From Diospyros lotus (Eukaryota > Streptophyta > Magnoliopsida > Ericales > Ebenaceae), in assembly GCF_014633365.1 (NCBI RefSeq), contig NC_068351.1, forward strand, positions 6,702,907-6,766,906: a stretch of DNA of 64,000 bases, given 5' to 3'. The stretch's first letter is position 1. Every line of letters begins with the position of its first letter. Below, piece by piece: positions 35,501-47,157 of the stretch. The translations under genes and the position numbers were made by a program. The notes below the pieces were generated by a model, which saw only the letters and a list, made by a program, of their open reading frames with translations, searched no databases and was not told the origin of the DNA.

Positions 35501-36357
35501 TCTTTTGTCCGAAATGACCAGCCCAGGTGATACCGGAAACCAACAAGAGGGAATCTCCTCATTAGTTGATCTTTGTGGTAGTTTTAGTGAAACTAACTAC
35601 TAACATGAGACCTATATGGCTATTACCCAGATTTACAACCTGCTATCAGATTGCTTTGGCCATTAAGGATGAAGTAGAGGATCTTGAGAAAGCTGGCATC
35701 CATGTCGTCCAAATTGATGATCCCGGTTTGTGGGAGGGTTTGCCTTTTAGGAAGTTGGAGCAAACTGCCTACTTGCACTGGGCAGTTGACTGCTTCAGAA
35801 TCACAAACTGCGGTGTCAAGGACACTACCCAGGTTATATCCTAAGCTTGTACTTTCTCATTCTTTCCTTGTCAGTTATGTGGAATTTAATTTGTCCACAA
35901 GCTCATATCAATGTCCGTTATTTCCCAATAACTGCAGATCCACACCCACATATGGTATTCCAACGTCAATGACATTATCCACTCCATCATCGACATGGAT
36001 GCCGATGTCATCACCATCGAGAACCCCCGCTCTCACGAGAAGCTCCTCTCTGTTTTTCACGAGGGAGTGAAGTACGGTGCCGGAATCGGCCCCGGCGTCT
36101 TTGACATTCAGCGTCCGGGAATACCGTCAACCAAGGAGATTGCGGACAGAATCAACAAGATGCTGCTAGTGTTGGCGCCTAATAAGTTGTGGGTGAACCC
36201 AGGCTGTAGTCTCGAGACGCGCAAGCATACTGAAGTGAAGCCAGCCCTGCAGAACATGGTGGCTGCTGCCAAGCAGATCCGCACCCTGCTTGTCGATGCC
36301 AACGCCAATTCCGAATGGCGCAGGTTTATACGGTACACCAGACTGCCCCTGGCTTAA
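32590..36357 (+). CDS. METE: METE-B: methionine synthase paralogue lacking catalytic and zinc-ligand residues
   Basis: Tandem sister of METE-A, same family and exon plan: 32590-32939, 33023-33110, 33609-33736, 33832-34223, 34310-34473, 34636-34716, 34809-34978, 35065-35170, 35276-35526, 35631-35832, 35938-36357. All splice sites are GT-AG and the joined frame is open for 783 residues. It shares with METE-A the losses at the E. coli Glu484 (G491), Trp561 (L568) and His694 (Q702) positions, the altered exon-10 segment ([13 protein letters not shown]) and the longer, changed C-terminus. In addition the zinc ligand equivalent to E. coli Cys643 is Trp (HTHIWYS, TGC to TGG); His648, Glu672 and Cys734 remain. 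With one of four zinc ligands gone, normal chemistry is not expected. Whether the protein is made is unknown; the 5' leader and TATA box are present. Confidence 0.93.
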
Positions 36358-38460
36358 TCAGTGATATTTTTGGCTTAGCAAGGATGCCAACATCCAAGAC
36401 CTGTGACATTTTAGGGAATGGGTTCTACAATTTGACAGCTCCTCTACTTAATCCACGCCATATATTTTCTGAATAATTACAGCCCAGTCGGCAAGAAAGA
36501 TATTCGAGGGTGGGGTTTTTTACTTTCAACTCATCCAAATGGCAGTTGAGATAGAATTCTGTTGTCGTTGTTGTAACTTGAACATTTAATTTTTATAAGG
36601 GTTTCCTTTTGTTACTCGTGTATCGGTTTTTCAATTTGTTTGACAACATTTTGTTCAATACAGCAACCCAACCAAAAAGCAGCTACAATGCCAGAATCTA
36701 ATCCAATAGTTTGCTAGGGAATTGTATTGCTATTTTGGTTTTCTATAACACGTGCAATACAAATTATCATAGCCTGTAGAATAAGAAAGACAAGGGAAGC
36801 CGTGGGCAGCTCTTGAAGGAGTGGCTCTCTAATTGTTTTAGCCATTGTCTTCTTTGGTAAGAACCTCTCCTTCTTTGGTTAGAGATTTGATCCATATGTT
36901 ATTTTACAACGATTTTTGTGGTTTTAGCATCTTCCTTATTGTTTTTAGCTGACAAAAATGCAGTAGATCTAACTCTATTTTAATCGGTTTTACAGCTCTT
37001 GCACCAGTTGCTCTTCTTCCTTTTTTTTTTATGGCATTCAGTGGATCTAACAAGAGAAAAGAACAGGTATGAATAACTCATGCGTTTTTTTGGTTTGGTT
37101 TGGTTGTATCTTATAGGTAATTACTGGTCTTTTTTTATCATAGTAGCCAGCTAGGCAAGAGGAAGAGGAAGAACTTGGTTGTCTCTTGATTAGGTAACTG
37201 AAAAACAAGAACTTATTTGAATAGTTTTTCTTTTTTGGGTTAAAACTGATTAAATTTGGAAATCCAGAGCGACAATTACCTAGATGTAAGTATTGAACCT
37301 TAGAGGATTTAGTGAACATTTCAAGCCTATAGCCATCTTTCAAAATGGTGAAAAATGTTTGTTGTTCTACTCTCCTCTTATCATGTATTCTCCATTTAAT
37401 GATGTTATATGATTTTATTACTGTCTTGGAAAACAAACAGTTGTGCTTTCTATTACACTGGACTTGGGGTTTCATTTTTCTGTCAGATCTTACAACTTAC
37501 TCTCATTTTCATTTTCCGATGTCTCTTATTTATTCATGGGTTGTTTTTTTTTCTTTTTCCCTTATCTTTCGCCCTTACTCTTCAGGGAGCAACGTTGGGG
37601 ATGTGTTGGCACCTGCCTAAGTGTGTGTCTGATTGCTTGACCTTGATCAAATTATTTAACTATATAGAATCAGTTATGGCTTCCAAGAAGAAACAACTTA
37701 CTCTCCTTGTCTAGGACTTACTTTTGATTCACTCGTGTATGGGTTTTCCAACCAATATTAGCAACCAATGCCAGAATCTAATCCAATTGTTTCTTCCACT
37801 TCCTAGTCTATCAACCTACAATATGATTACCCGTAAAAGGAAAAAAGGGAAAAAGAAAGAGAATGTTTCTGTTATCACGAGAAAATTCTCTAAGAAATCA
37901 TCCACAGAGGCTCAGAATCAAATATGCAAAAAAAAAACTCAATAAATAGAAAGAGAAATCTAGCTGGGGGATAGAAGCGTAACTGGTAATTAAGAATATT
38001 TTAAACTAAACATTACATTTAATTTGTTCATCCATATCTTTGAAAAGCAGTCAAAGAGCAGGGAAAATAGGAAAGTAATCTGATTAAAGTGCAATAATGC
38101 TCCAACAGTGACATGGTCCACAACTAAAATATAACCTAACCTACCAGGCAAACAATCATAACCAAACGAAAATGTAGTCCAATCTTGAAGTTGCCATTCT
38201 GGAGGTTTATATTCCAAGGAAAACAATGCTTAAATAGGAAAAGAGGAAAAAAGCTCTTTCCCATAAAATTTTGTACTTCTCATAATCACCAATTCTCCAA
38301 CTTTTGTACCTTGGTGGACATCACTTTCAGTGTTTCTCATCACATCCAGAAAATGCCTATTTTCTACACAAATATCTATTAATTGATTTTCTTCTCACTA
38401 AACCAATCAAATCAAAAGATGCATTACTCAGCTTCTTTTTAGAGTGTGAATTCAAGCAAT
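36358..38460. other. METE-B 3' flank and intergenic DNA
   Basis: About 36,358-36,560 is the 3' UTR homologue of METE-A. A segment around CTCGTGTAT(C/G)GGTTTT...AATGCCAGAATCTAATCC at 36,615-36,715 recurs at 37,722-37,790, bracketing about 1 kb of unassigned, pyrimidine-rich sequence. No convincing gene. Confidence 0.5.
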
Positions 38461-38477
38461 GGAGGCTTCAGAACTAA

Positions 38478-38600
38478 AAGGCTTCAGAAGATACTCACCA
38501 CAAACAAATCAAAACTAAGAGGCTTCAGAAGATACTCACCACAAACAAATCAAAACTAAGAGGCTTCAGAAGATACTCACCACAAACAATTTTTGTGAAG
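38478..38600 (-). repeat. 41-bp tandem repeat that multiplies a splice donor
   Basis: GGCTTCAGAAGATACTCACC is repeated near 38,480, 38,521 and 38,562 at about 41-bp spacing. On the minus strand each unit contains TTTGTGGTGAGTATC, a good 5' splice site. The first one encountered is the donor of the exon described next. Confidence 0.8.
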
Positions 38601-38764
38601 TCCACTATCCACAGACAATTATCTGAAAATGTCTCTGGAAGAGTAACCGAACTATTTGGACAATTATCTGCTTCAAGAAGTGGAACAATGCCACCTTCTT
38701 TCACCATCTTTATCCATCCATCATCCTTTTTGTTACCAGGGAGGCCATAACCAATCAAAATCAC
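38581..38764 (-). CDS. Probable internal exon of an unidentified minus-strand gene
   Basis: Bounded on the minus strand by an acceptor (GCTGAACAG, next to 38764) and a donor (GTTTGTG|GTGAGT, next to 38581). The frame encodes VILIGYGLPGNKKDDGWIKM, continues with VKEGGIVPLLEADNCPNSS and ends DNCLWIVDFTKIVCG. The composition looks protein-like rather than random, but I do not recognise the family. A possible first exon lies near 41,070-41,113 (minus, MDGTAHLVFGIM followed by a GTCAGT donor), and a GC-rich leader near 41,100-41,240. The phase of that exon does not fit this one directly, so further exons would be needed. Function not assigned. Confidence 0.4.
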
Positions 38765-41090
38765 CTGTTCAGCAATAATATGTTACACTACAATTGTATT
38801 GAAAAGGACAGATAAATACTACAATTGCTGCTGTTGTTTGGCATAAACTTTTATATTTTCTTTGACATCAATCCAGGTGCCATGAACAAATAGAAAATAA
38901 TGAACTGCTTCTTATATCCCATTTAGCCAAAAAGAATAGCTAATGCTAATATGGCGAAAACACATCTTTCACAGAAAAGCTCAACATAAATGTACCATAA
39001 TAGCAATTTGTCTCAGAAGAAAAGCATATTTTGTTTATAGCTAAGCCTCTCCAAGAAATGACTAATTGAAAGAATTCAAACACAATTAGAACACATTCAA
39101 AAGGTAGTTTTAGCAGCAATGTTGTAGAGACATCTTTGACACTAAAACCATTGGCTGAAATTTATTGTCTTAGTAAAGATAAAACTTTTTTTTTTTTTTT
39201 TCTAGAAATCCATTTATGGAGTTTCCTCCAGTTTTTTCAGCGGCAAATAAAGACAATGATGGAAAAGAAAAAAGTACAAATAAATGCAAAATAATTCTTC
39301 ACCAAGATCAATTTGTAGTTTTGGGCATTAAAAGTGCAAGAGTATACAAGGACTCCAGCGATGTATTTCAATTATGGCGATTGCTTTGCCATAACAATAT
39401 TTCTTAAAGTAAAGAAAACTATTATTTTCTTTATAACTAATTGCCAAAGCATCAAATCTGTGAAGAATCACTTCAGACTTGGATGCATTAATGTTCAGAG
39501 GTTCAGCAAAGCATTTCTCAGCTGAGGAACCTCGCAAATTAAGGACATTCGTAAAAGGCGGGCTCAAATTTTCAGATTTGATATACCCTAAGAAACGCAA
39601 ACAAAGGTGCCATGGGATGGCTAGCAATTCTAAAGCAATCTGTTTTTCCCTTCTTGAGCACATGCTTTACCCCAACTAGTTTACACCCAACTGTTTTGCT
39701 GTTGTTTTCCTATTCTTTTTTATCTTTTCTTATCTTGTTGGCTCTCCAAAAAAAATTAAAAATCACCATCAAATAGAACAAAATGGGATGCAGTCTCGAT
39801 GCATCTATCTCTTCAACTGCGCCTTTAAACCCTCATAGTGGGAAAATTTCCTGAGGATGGATATTCTCTCCAAGCAAAAAGGCTCAGGAGAAGACCACTC
39901 AAACTACATTTCCTTAAACTTCACTAAATTTTCATCAAAAAGGTAAATGATCAAGCCTCAATCAACATTAAGCTCGAACTCACACTCAAAACAGAGACAA
40001 ATAACCATACAAATCTCAATGATCTCCCACTCCTATCTCATATAGAGAAACTCTCAATGATATGTAACATTAAATAGAATTTGAACTACTATAGTCACTA
40101 TAACAACCGTTCATAGAAGATTCCAAAAACAGTAATCAAATGTATGTTAGTCTCGTTTCAAATGTATGTTACCTATGACAGTGCTAGTTAACCGACCAAC
40201 AACAGTAATCAAATCAATTCACTAAAGTTTTATTTTCATAATACTCTCAATAACTTTAATCCAGAGGTAAGCTCTAGTTCTGTGTTACTGAAGCACTTCC
40301 GAAATATTTTGAACATAGTAAGATCAAATCAGCAACTGAATCATCCTGCATTGCTTGACCTCTATTTCCAAGCAACGCACACAGACCACAATAATCAAGG
40401 CTTTTAGAGTGAAAATTAAAATCTAAAGTGACTACTATTCCTCATATTTTATTTTATATATAATTTCCAGAGATCTCACAGCGAGCAGACCATTTTTTTT
40501 TTTATCGTTGATAACACCATAATTGATGTTTGGTTTTTATCTGTTCAACTATAAAAAGGGAAAATTAGAATGGTATGTTTTCCTTGTATAAATCCCCTCA
40601 TTGGAAAGAGGGGGGAAAAAAGCTTATTGATGTAATTTATAATAACCATAATTGATGTTTTCTTTTTTTATCTGTTCTTAATAACCATTGCCGAAACAAA
40701 GTGGAACTTTAATACTTTATTATCCAAAAATTCACCAAGCAGAAAGCAAGCGGTTGAGCAAGGTAATGACGTGGGCAACTGCTCAGTGGATTTGTTCATT
40801 ATAATCCTCCAAACGGAATCCTAACCATAACAAAACAAAATTAATTTAAAAAAAAAAAAGGTTTATTATTATCAGAGATGTTCATAAACTTTCTCCAAAG
40901 AACAAATAATGAATTCACAGAACAAGCCTCCTCAGACCAACCACCACCCACTAGCATTACCTGTTGCAAGAAGTGGAAGACTACCAGTGAATTTGAAGCA
41001 GAATACGAAAGGAACAGATTGATTAAAAAACTAAAAAAAAAAACTGGTGACAAAAGAGAGGATGGTAACTGACCCATAATACCAAACACA
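38765..41090. other. Probable intronic or intergenic DNA of the unidentified gene
   Basis: AT-rich. Minus-strand frames at 39,328-39,663 and 40,841-41,110 contain protein-like stretches but lack matched splice phases. Nothing firmer can be supported. Confidence 0.3.
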
Positions 41091-41239
41091 AGGTGGGCAG
41101 TGCCATCCATCTCTTGAATTCTTGGTCCTCATCGGCGAAACCCAGATCTAGAACGCGTTCCAGAAAGGGCAGAACCAGCCGGTAGTGGGAGACAGGCCCA
41201 GTCCTTTCATGGAACCAAAGCCCTAATTAGAGAATCCAA

Positions 41240-42660
41240 AGTAACCGAAATTGTCCATCTTTCGCGCCTTCGCGGTGCACGTGCAAACAGCCAGGAATTT
41301 CGTTACACACATCATATAACTGTTATGATATTCGTGACAATGTAATAATTGCCTGAGGTGAGTACTTTCAGCGATAGGGTGTGGACCTCATGAGGATGGT
41401 GGGACCCACAATCCCCCGACCCCTCTACTAATTCACATCGAACAACACAAATGTTGCGATAACAAATCATCTCTCAAAATTTATCTATCTCTCTTATTAT
41501 ATTTTATAACGCTAGGTGATTAAGTTATCTAAATTTAAATTTAAACTAATTCAATAATCAAAACTTAATAATAAATATTACCATTCCTATCCCGAGCGGA
41601 GTAACAATTGCCCATTTAATGCCTATTACTCAATTAATTTATATTAAATTTTAAAAAATAAAGTTCTTTTTTATTGCCAAATAAATTTCCAAATTTTAAA
41701 ATATAATTTTTCCCTCTCAACTATGTATTTTTTCCAGGTTATTGGGAAAAAAATAAAACTATGTTTCTGCCAGCATATTAACCACTCACGCTTCATGTTA
41801 CTACTTAAATTTTTAAAGAAATAAAAATAACTTAAAAAAACACGACAGATAAAGTAAAATAAAATAAAAATTTATTTTAAAATATATACAGACGGATCCA
41901 TGCATCTGGAGCGATTTCCTGGTCCAGGCACTCCTCGCCGTGGTTGAGGCTGAGGCTCAGTACCCACTGTGAGTGCAAAATTATGTACTGAGAGCATTAT
42001 TTATATGGAATTATATTATTATTTAAAAATGGCACCGTACATTACATATCGTAAATCTTTCTGATTGTTAACAAATCACTTTATAGCTCGTATGAGCAGT
42101 CCAGTTGGTCAAGAAATGAGACAAAGTGTATTTCGTGGTGAATTTTGAACAAAGACTGAGAATCGAGTCTCGTAAGCGACAATGTGAGATACTTCTCTCC
42201 AAAGTGAGAGAGACTCCCTGTGCACGATGAGTCCAGATCTAACCACTGCGTCCAGCTGAATCACCATGATTAACCTCTCCCACATCTTGTCGGACGGATG
42301 TGAGGGCGCCCGAGATGAGCGATTTCACCTTTCGGACGAACAAATCACTTGATAGTTTAACATGACTGTCATTAACCAACCTACTACCAGTCCGTATCTC
42401 GGAATTTGATGCCGTCCATGACAAATACAGAATCTGTGTCCAGACTCAAAGAGCGTCCAGTCCATGAAAAATATCATCTGTGATTCAAGACAACAACAGG
42501 AAAGGATTGTTTATTCATTCTCAGATTTCGAGAAACATTTCCTGGGTCAGTTTTGGATCAATTCATAATTTGCCAAAGCCGGTCATTGTCCACTCAGATT
42601 TGGTGGTGGTTGTACATGGCGCCGCCCTGCACTGGATTCCCGATGAAAAGTTTGATGAAC
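41240..42660. other. Intergenic region upstream of the phytocyanin gene
   Basis: AT-rich to about 41,900. About 42,095-42,215 contains GTTGGTCAAGAAATGAGAC and GAGAATCGAGTCTCG, which loosely resemble SINE A and B boxes, but no poly-A tail or target duplication is visible. No gene seen. Confidence 0.3.
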
Positions 42661-42662
42661 CC

Positions 42663-42670
42663 TATAAATA
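42663..42670 (+). promoter_or_regulatory. TATA box of the phytocyanin gene
   Basis: TATAAATA, 120 bases before the ATG. A 19-base C homopolymer (about 42,751-42,769) lies in the presumed 5' UTR. Confidence 0.6.
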
Positions 42671-42789
42671 CATTCAAACACCACCCCTTTCTTCTTCATC
42701 CATCCACTTTTAACACTTTCAGTTGACCAAGCGTTCAGTGTTTCTCCCCTCCCCCCCCCCCCCCCCCCCTCAGAACAAGCCCTGTTTCA

Positions 42790-43429
42790 ATGGCTGCCAC
42801 GCCTGTTTTCATCACTATTGCTCTCATTTTTTCCGGCGTTTGTCTCCGGTAAGGATTTCATTGTAGGAGACGAGACGGGTTGGGCGATAAATTTCAATTA
42901 TCAAACCTGGGCTCAAGGCAAAGATTCCCGGGTTGGAGATAAGCTCAGTGAGTTTCAGGGGTCGCCTACATTTGATTTCATTGTCGTGTTTTCAGTTTTT
43001 TGTGTTCGGTTCGAAACATGTTTTCTTTACCTTGGTTTCTGACCAAATCATGCAGTCTTTCAATATCCCGCCGGAGCTCACAACGTTTTCAAGGTGAACG
43101 GAACAGCCTTTCAGAACTGCACCAAGCCGCCACTGAAAGAAGCTCTGACATCCGGCAACAACACCATCGTGCTAGCAACTCCCGGCCGGAAGAGGTACCT
43201 TTGCGGCATCGGCCAGCACTGCGCTGTTGGCGGCCAGAAGTTGGCCATCACCGTCAACCCAGCGGCGCCACCTCCAAGTGCAGCTCCTTCTCCTTCCCAG
43301 AGTTTTGACATCAGCCCTGCTCTGCCTGCCTTGCCTTACACAAATTCAGCAAATGAAATCACTCGAAATGTGTTTTACTAGGCCGTGGCTGTGCTTGCAG
43401 TTGCTGTGATGTCAATTCTGGTGGTTTAG
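42790..43429 (+). pseudogene. Phytocyanin (blue copper protein) gene with a frameshift and a premature stop
   Basis: Phytocyanins are extracellular, usually GPI-anchored, type-1 copper proteins. From ATG 42790 a signal peptide begins (MAATPVFITIALIF), but a T6 run (42827-42832) is one T too long and shifts the frame to a stop. After the shift the mature domain is clear: GKDFIVGDETGWAINFNYQT and WAQGKDSRVGDKL to 42947, a GT-AG intron, then from 43056 IFQYPAGAHNVFKVNGTAFQ, NCTKPP and RKRYLCGIGQHCAVGGQKLA. The copper ligands His (GAHNVF), Cys (YLCG) and His (GQHC) are present. A Pro/Ala/Ser-rich linker follows. TAG at 43379-43381 precedes, in the same frame, AVAVLAVAVMSILVV, a GPI-signal tail ending at 43429. 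Two lesions suggest a recent pseudogene; a sequencing slip in the T run could explain the first only. Confidence 0.85.
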
Positions 43430-43571
43430 AAGATAAAACAAACTTTCCATTCATCTTTGTTTTCTACTATTTGAAGTTCAGAATTGCGAAGTGATTGTCT
43501 GATAAGCATAAGCTACTTCCCATATGAACAAATTCAACACCCTGGAAGTTTCAATAATACTCTTACTGGCA

Positions 43572-46242
43572 TTAACATATTGGGTATATTTGATTGCCTA
43601 TCTTACAGTTAATGCCAGTGAACTTACAGGTAAATATAGGCTTCTGCACATATCCCCCAAATGAAGAGTATTTCTTCGTCTCTTCTGCAATGGCTTCCTT
43701 CAGTAAATCTCTGACATTGCCCGATGCCCAAGCTATCGATACATGTGGGTGGGGATCCTGCAATCAATATAGGGAGACAGCCGAAAAAAATTATTGCCGT
43801 ATAATGATAATAGATGGATTTGAGGAAAACCATAAGCAACAATGGTTGCAAGTCAAACCTTATAATATTCAGGTAGATTGTGAAGCTTATAAACTTCATC
43901 AACAGCTGCTATCTGCTCGGTTATCTGAAATCAATTGAAACTTTAATGATCTTTGGAGGGCAGCAATGAAATTGCCGAATAGCTTAAGCAGAAAATGAAA
44001 TCATGAACACGAAGTGACACTGAGAAGTTGAAACGAAGACACTAATGTGCAACCAGCAAGGGCTGGTAGAACTAAGAAAACTGCCCTCTAAGAGGAAAAC
44101 CCTATAGCTATTTTGGTACTGAGATTTTTCTTGAAAGGAAATGAAAGAAAGTGGTAGTGCTTATATACATGTATATAAGAACATTTCTTTTTCATTTTTT
44201 CTCCTGCCAATCCTAGTTCCAAGCATATGGGAAAGAAGATGCCCATCCTTGATCGTAATTTTCAAAGGTGATTGACATATACATTTGAGCATGCAGAAAG
44301 TTGTCAAACTTCACAGAACAATGGAATGCCAATGGATTTTTTTTCATAGCAAAGATACTAGCGTAGATTTAAAGGTATCCACCCAAGATCATACTGGTGT
44401 TCATCATATAACAGCAACAACAAACCAAGTCCTTATCCCAATATGTGGGGTGGCTACATGAATTCAAGCTTTTAATTTATTTCTATCTGTGGTCTTATCT
44501 TCTGAAAGGCTCATATAATTAATATTAAACCTAACTAGTGTTCTCCATCATGAGAAAATAAAATTCAAACTGTTCCAGGAATGCAATTTCAGACCTGGCA
44601 GATAGATTAAAAAGCTTAACATAAAAGCAGAGAAAAGGCTGAGGCCAAAATGCATGATATTTTAAGGAGAAAAACACTGGGTCAAGACATGGGCAAATTG
44701 GTTCAGAAGAAATCATCAAAATACCTCAGCTAACCCTCGTGTTGTAACTTCGATTGAAAGAAAGGAGCGTTTGCGATGATCATTAACAAAAACCTCCAAC
44801 TTACTGAAGTCAATCCAATACCTGCTTTACATAAAAACAAATGATGGAAAACCATGTTACACGAACATGATGAGCTGTTAGATTGTCAAGCACAATAACT
44901 GAATTGGACCATCATATGACATATACATCTGACGCTGAAACTGAAGCTTCTTTCGAAGGTTTGACACCACTGAATCAATTTGTTGCAGTGAAATGTGAAC
45001 AGTTCTCCCCAAACTTATATGAAATTCTCTCCCCAAAGTAACTTGTTCGACCTTGAGATCACCATCATGAAGTATGTTGAGTGGGATATCATCACCAATG
45101 GCTTTTAAACCAGGTACATGAGATGAGACTTTTTTCAGAAGCTGGGCCAGCTCCTTTGTGGCTGTAGATGGTATGTGAACTACAAGAAGGGCATAAGCTT
45201 AAGCAGTTAAGCAATGCAGTGCTCTAGTTCTGGACCTTAAAATATAAGAAACCATTCGACATAATCACTGGTAGAGCATGATCAGCAGTATGTCAACATG
45301 GGGTAACTTTTAAATTGTTTACAAGGTATACAATCTAAAACAAGCATATATAGAGTATTCTTCTTTCCATGATTTTAAAAAACATGCAATCACACTTCAG
45401 ATACCATAAATTTCAAGGAAAATGCTGAAAATTATCAGATTTAAACTATCTGATTTGATTTGGGATTGAATCAACATCCACTAACATAAAACCAGTCAAC
45501 CCAATTTTCTATTTTATGACATAGGAACAGCATCTAGATACAGGCAAGCACATATTCCAATGGTAAGCTTGAAGTAATAATAAAGAGTGTCTTAAAAAGC
45601 ATACCATAAACAACCAAATTTAGGTAATTTTCCATTTTCCACATTCTTAAACAACTAGTTATTCCAATAGACGAAAGAGGAAACTGTTTAAGTTTGAGTT
45701 CACTGTCAATTGCTACAAGATTCCAATTGCAGTTGAAAGTACTTAAAAAAATTGATACAGGGAGAACCTTCGGTTCTATCTGGCTAGAGGTCCATAAAAA
45801 CTCCCATTACACACACAAACTCATGAAAAAATTAAAAAAGGATAAGAACACGGCTAATTATGAGATCAACGAACTAATTTCAATAATTACCTGGCACATA
45901 GACAAGCAATGTGTAATTTCCTTCAAGGTGTGGGGAGCCCCGAATTTGCCTTGCCTGATCACTTTGATAGCCTAAAGTACATCAGCCGAAAATCAAAGAC
46001 TAGCTGGCTATAAGCATATAGTATGATATATATACATACATATGTATATGTGTGAATGCACTTGTTGGTATATGTAAATGTGTGAGTTGAAAGTTATTTC
46101 TTACCAAAAGACACAAAAGGACCGAGGAAGTCAAGAAGAGGAGGCAAGGATTTTAATGCTTGGGGATTGAAACCACCATACAAGGATGGGAGATGAGCAG
46201 TGTCAAATGAGGTCTCCCCCCCTCCTCCCTTGACCACAATCC
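43572..46242 (-). CDS. USB1: USB1-like U6 snRNA 3' phosphodiesterase, 5' end not found
   Basis: USB1 trims and protects the 3' end of U6 snRNA in the nucleus and belongs to the 2H phosphodiesterases. Exons on the minus strand: 46242-46105, 45971-45891, 45179-44927, 44821-44725, 43924-43859, 43757-43572. All junctions are GT-AG and in phase. They encode ALKSLPPLLDFLGPFVSFG, ARQIRGSPHLEGNYTLLVYV, then the first H-x-S motif in EFHISLGRTVHISLQQIDSV, then LRKKLQFQRQMYWIDF, EVFVNDHRKRSFLSIEV, ITEQIAAVDEVYKLHNLPEY and the second H-x-S motif in DPHPHVSIAWASGN, ending FTCKFTGINCKIGNQIYPIC. Both catalytic histidines are kept. About 273 residues are accounted for, so only a short N-terminal part is missing. 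The first exon seen has no ATG and begins at an acceptor (TTTTTAATAG). The gene converges with the phytocyanin gene, 143 bp between their ends. Confidence 0.88.
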
Positions 46243-46283
46243 CTATTAAAAATAGATTACACAATCCCACACAGGAGGGTAGG

Positions 46284-47157
46284 TAGGGTCGTAAATGAGT
46301 CAAGACGTTTACAAGCAACTTGGCGTTTGGCTCGACAAAAGCTCGTTCGAATTCGTTAGTTAAGGTAAATGAGTCAAGTTTGAGCTTAACTTTGAATCTC
46401 GATTTGTAAACAAGTTGAGATTGAACACGGTAAAGATTGACTCATTAAAACTCATAAACATGTTTGATTAGAGGTTCGTGAGCAGACTCGTTTAAAAATT
46501 TGCAAATAGCTCGTTTTTAAATATATAATTTTATAAATATGTTATTTAACATAAAATTATCAAACTTTAAATTATTATAATAATATCATTGAATTTAATA
46601 TTTAAAATTATTATATATTAATTAAATCATTTAACATAATATTATATATTAAAGCAATTTAGATTTAGCCAAACATGCCATATAAGTAATGCTATTCAGC
46701 CACCCGAAAAGCCACCCTTGAGATATCGCGATATCTCACCTCCAAAATATCACAAGATATCGGGGTATGAAGAGAAGCCAAAATCAAGTATTTTCAAATT
46801 TTTGCCCCCTCTCTCACTCTCGCCCGCTGGCCATCGTCTCTCTCTCCCTCCTTCTCCCTTTCTCTCTCTCCCTCCCTCCCTCCCTCCCTCTCCCTTCCAT
46901 CCATTGATCTGTCTCCCTTCCAACCGTCGGCCTGTCTGAAGCATCTCCCACTACCGCCACTCGCCACTGCACAACTCCCTCCCTCTTTGCCGTCACACAC
47001 CCTCTTCCTCTCTACTGCCACTCCCTCTCTATCAAGCCTAAGCTCAACTCATCAACCTTTTTGCGAGCTAAGCTCGAGGTCGACCCCGGAAGCTGGTTTG
47101 CTGAGCTGAGCCTGAGTTCAACAAAGCTCGACTTGGCTCAGTTCTTTTGCAACCCTA
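46284..47157. mobile_element. hAT-like element remnant near the USB1 5' end
   Basis: Starts TAGGGTCGTAAATGAG and ends, reverse complemented, TAGGGTTGCAAAAGAAC. The interior has AGCTCGTT/GAGCTGAGC motifs, an AT-rich core and a CT-rich tract (46,800-46,920). Flanking 8-mers AGGGTAGG and AGGACAAG match only partly, so the target duplication is not secure. No transposase seen. Confidence 0.45.

Noticed and set aside
39328..39663. 111-codon minus-strand frame as a gene
   Set aside because: No ATG context, no splice pairing with the 38,581 exon, and no recognised domain. It may be an exon but cannot be supported.
42095..42215. tRNA-derived SINE
   Set aside because: Box-like motifs only. No poly-A or T-rich tail and no target duplication could be found, so it is mentioned only in the intergenic entry.
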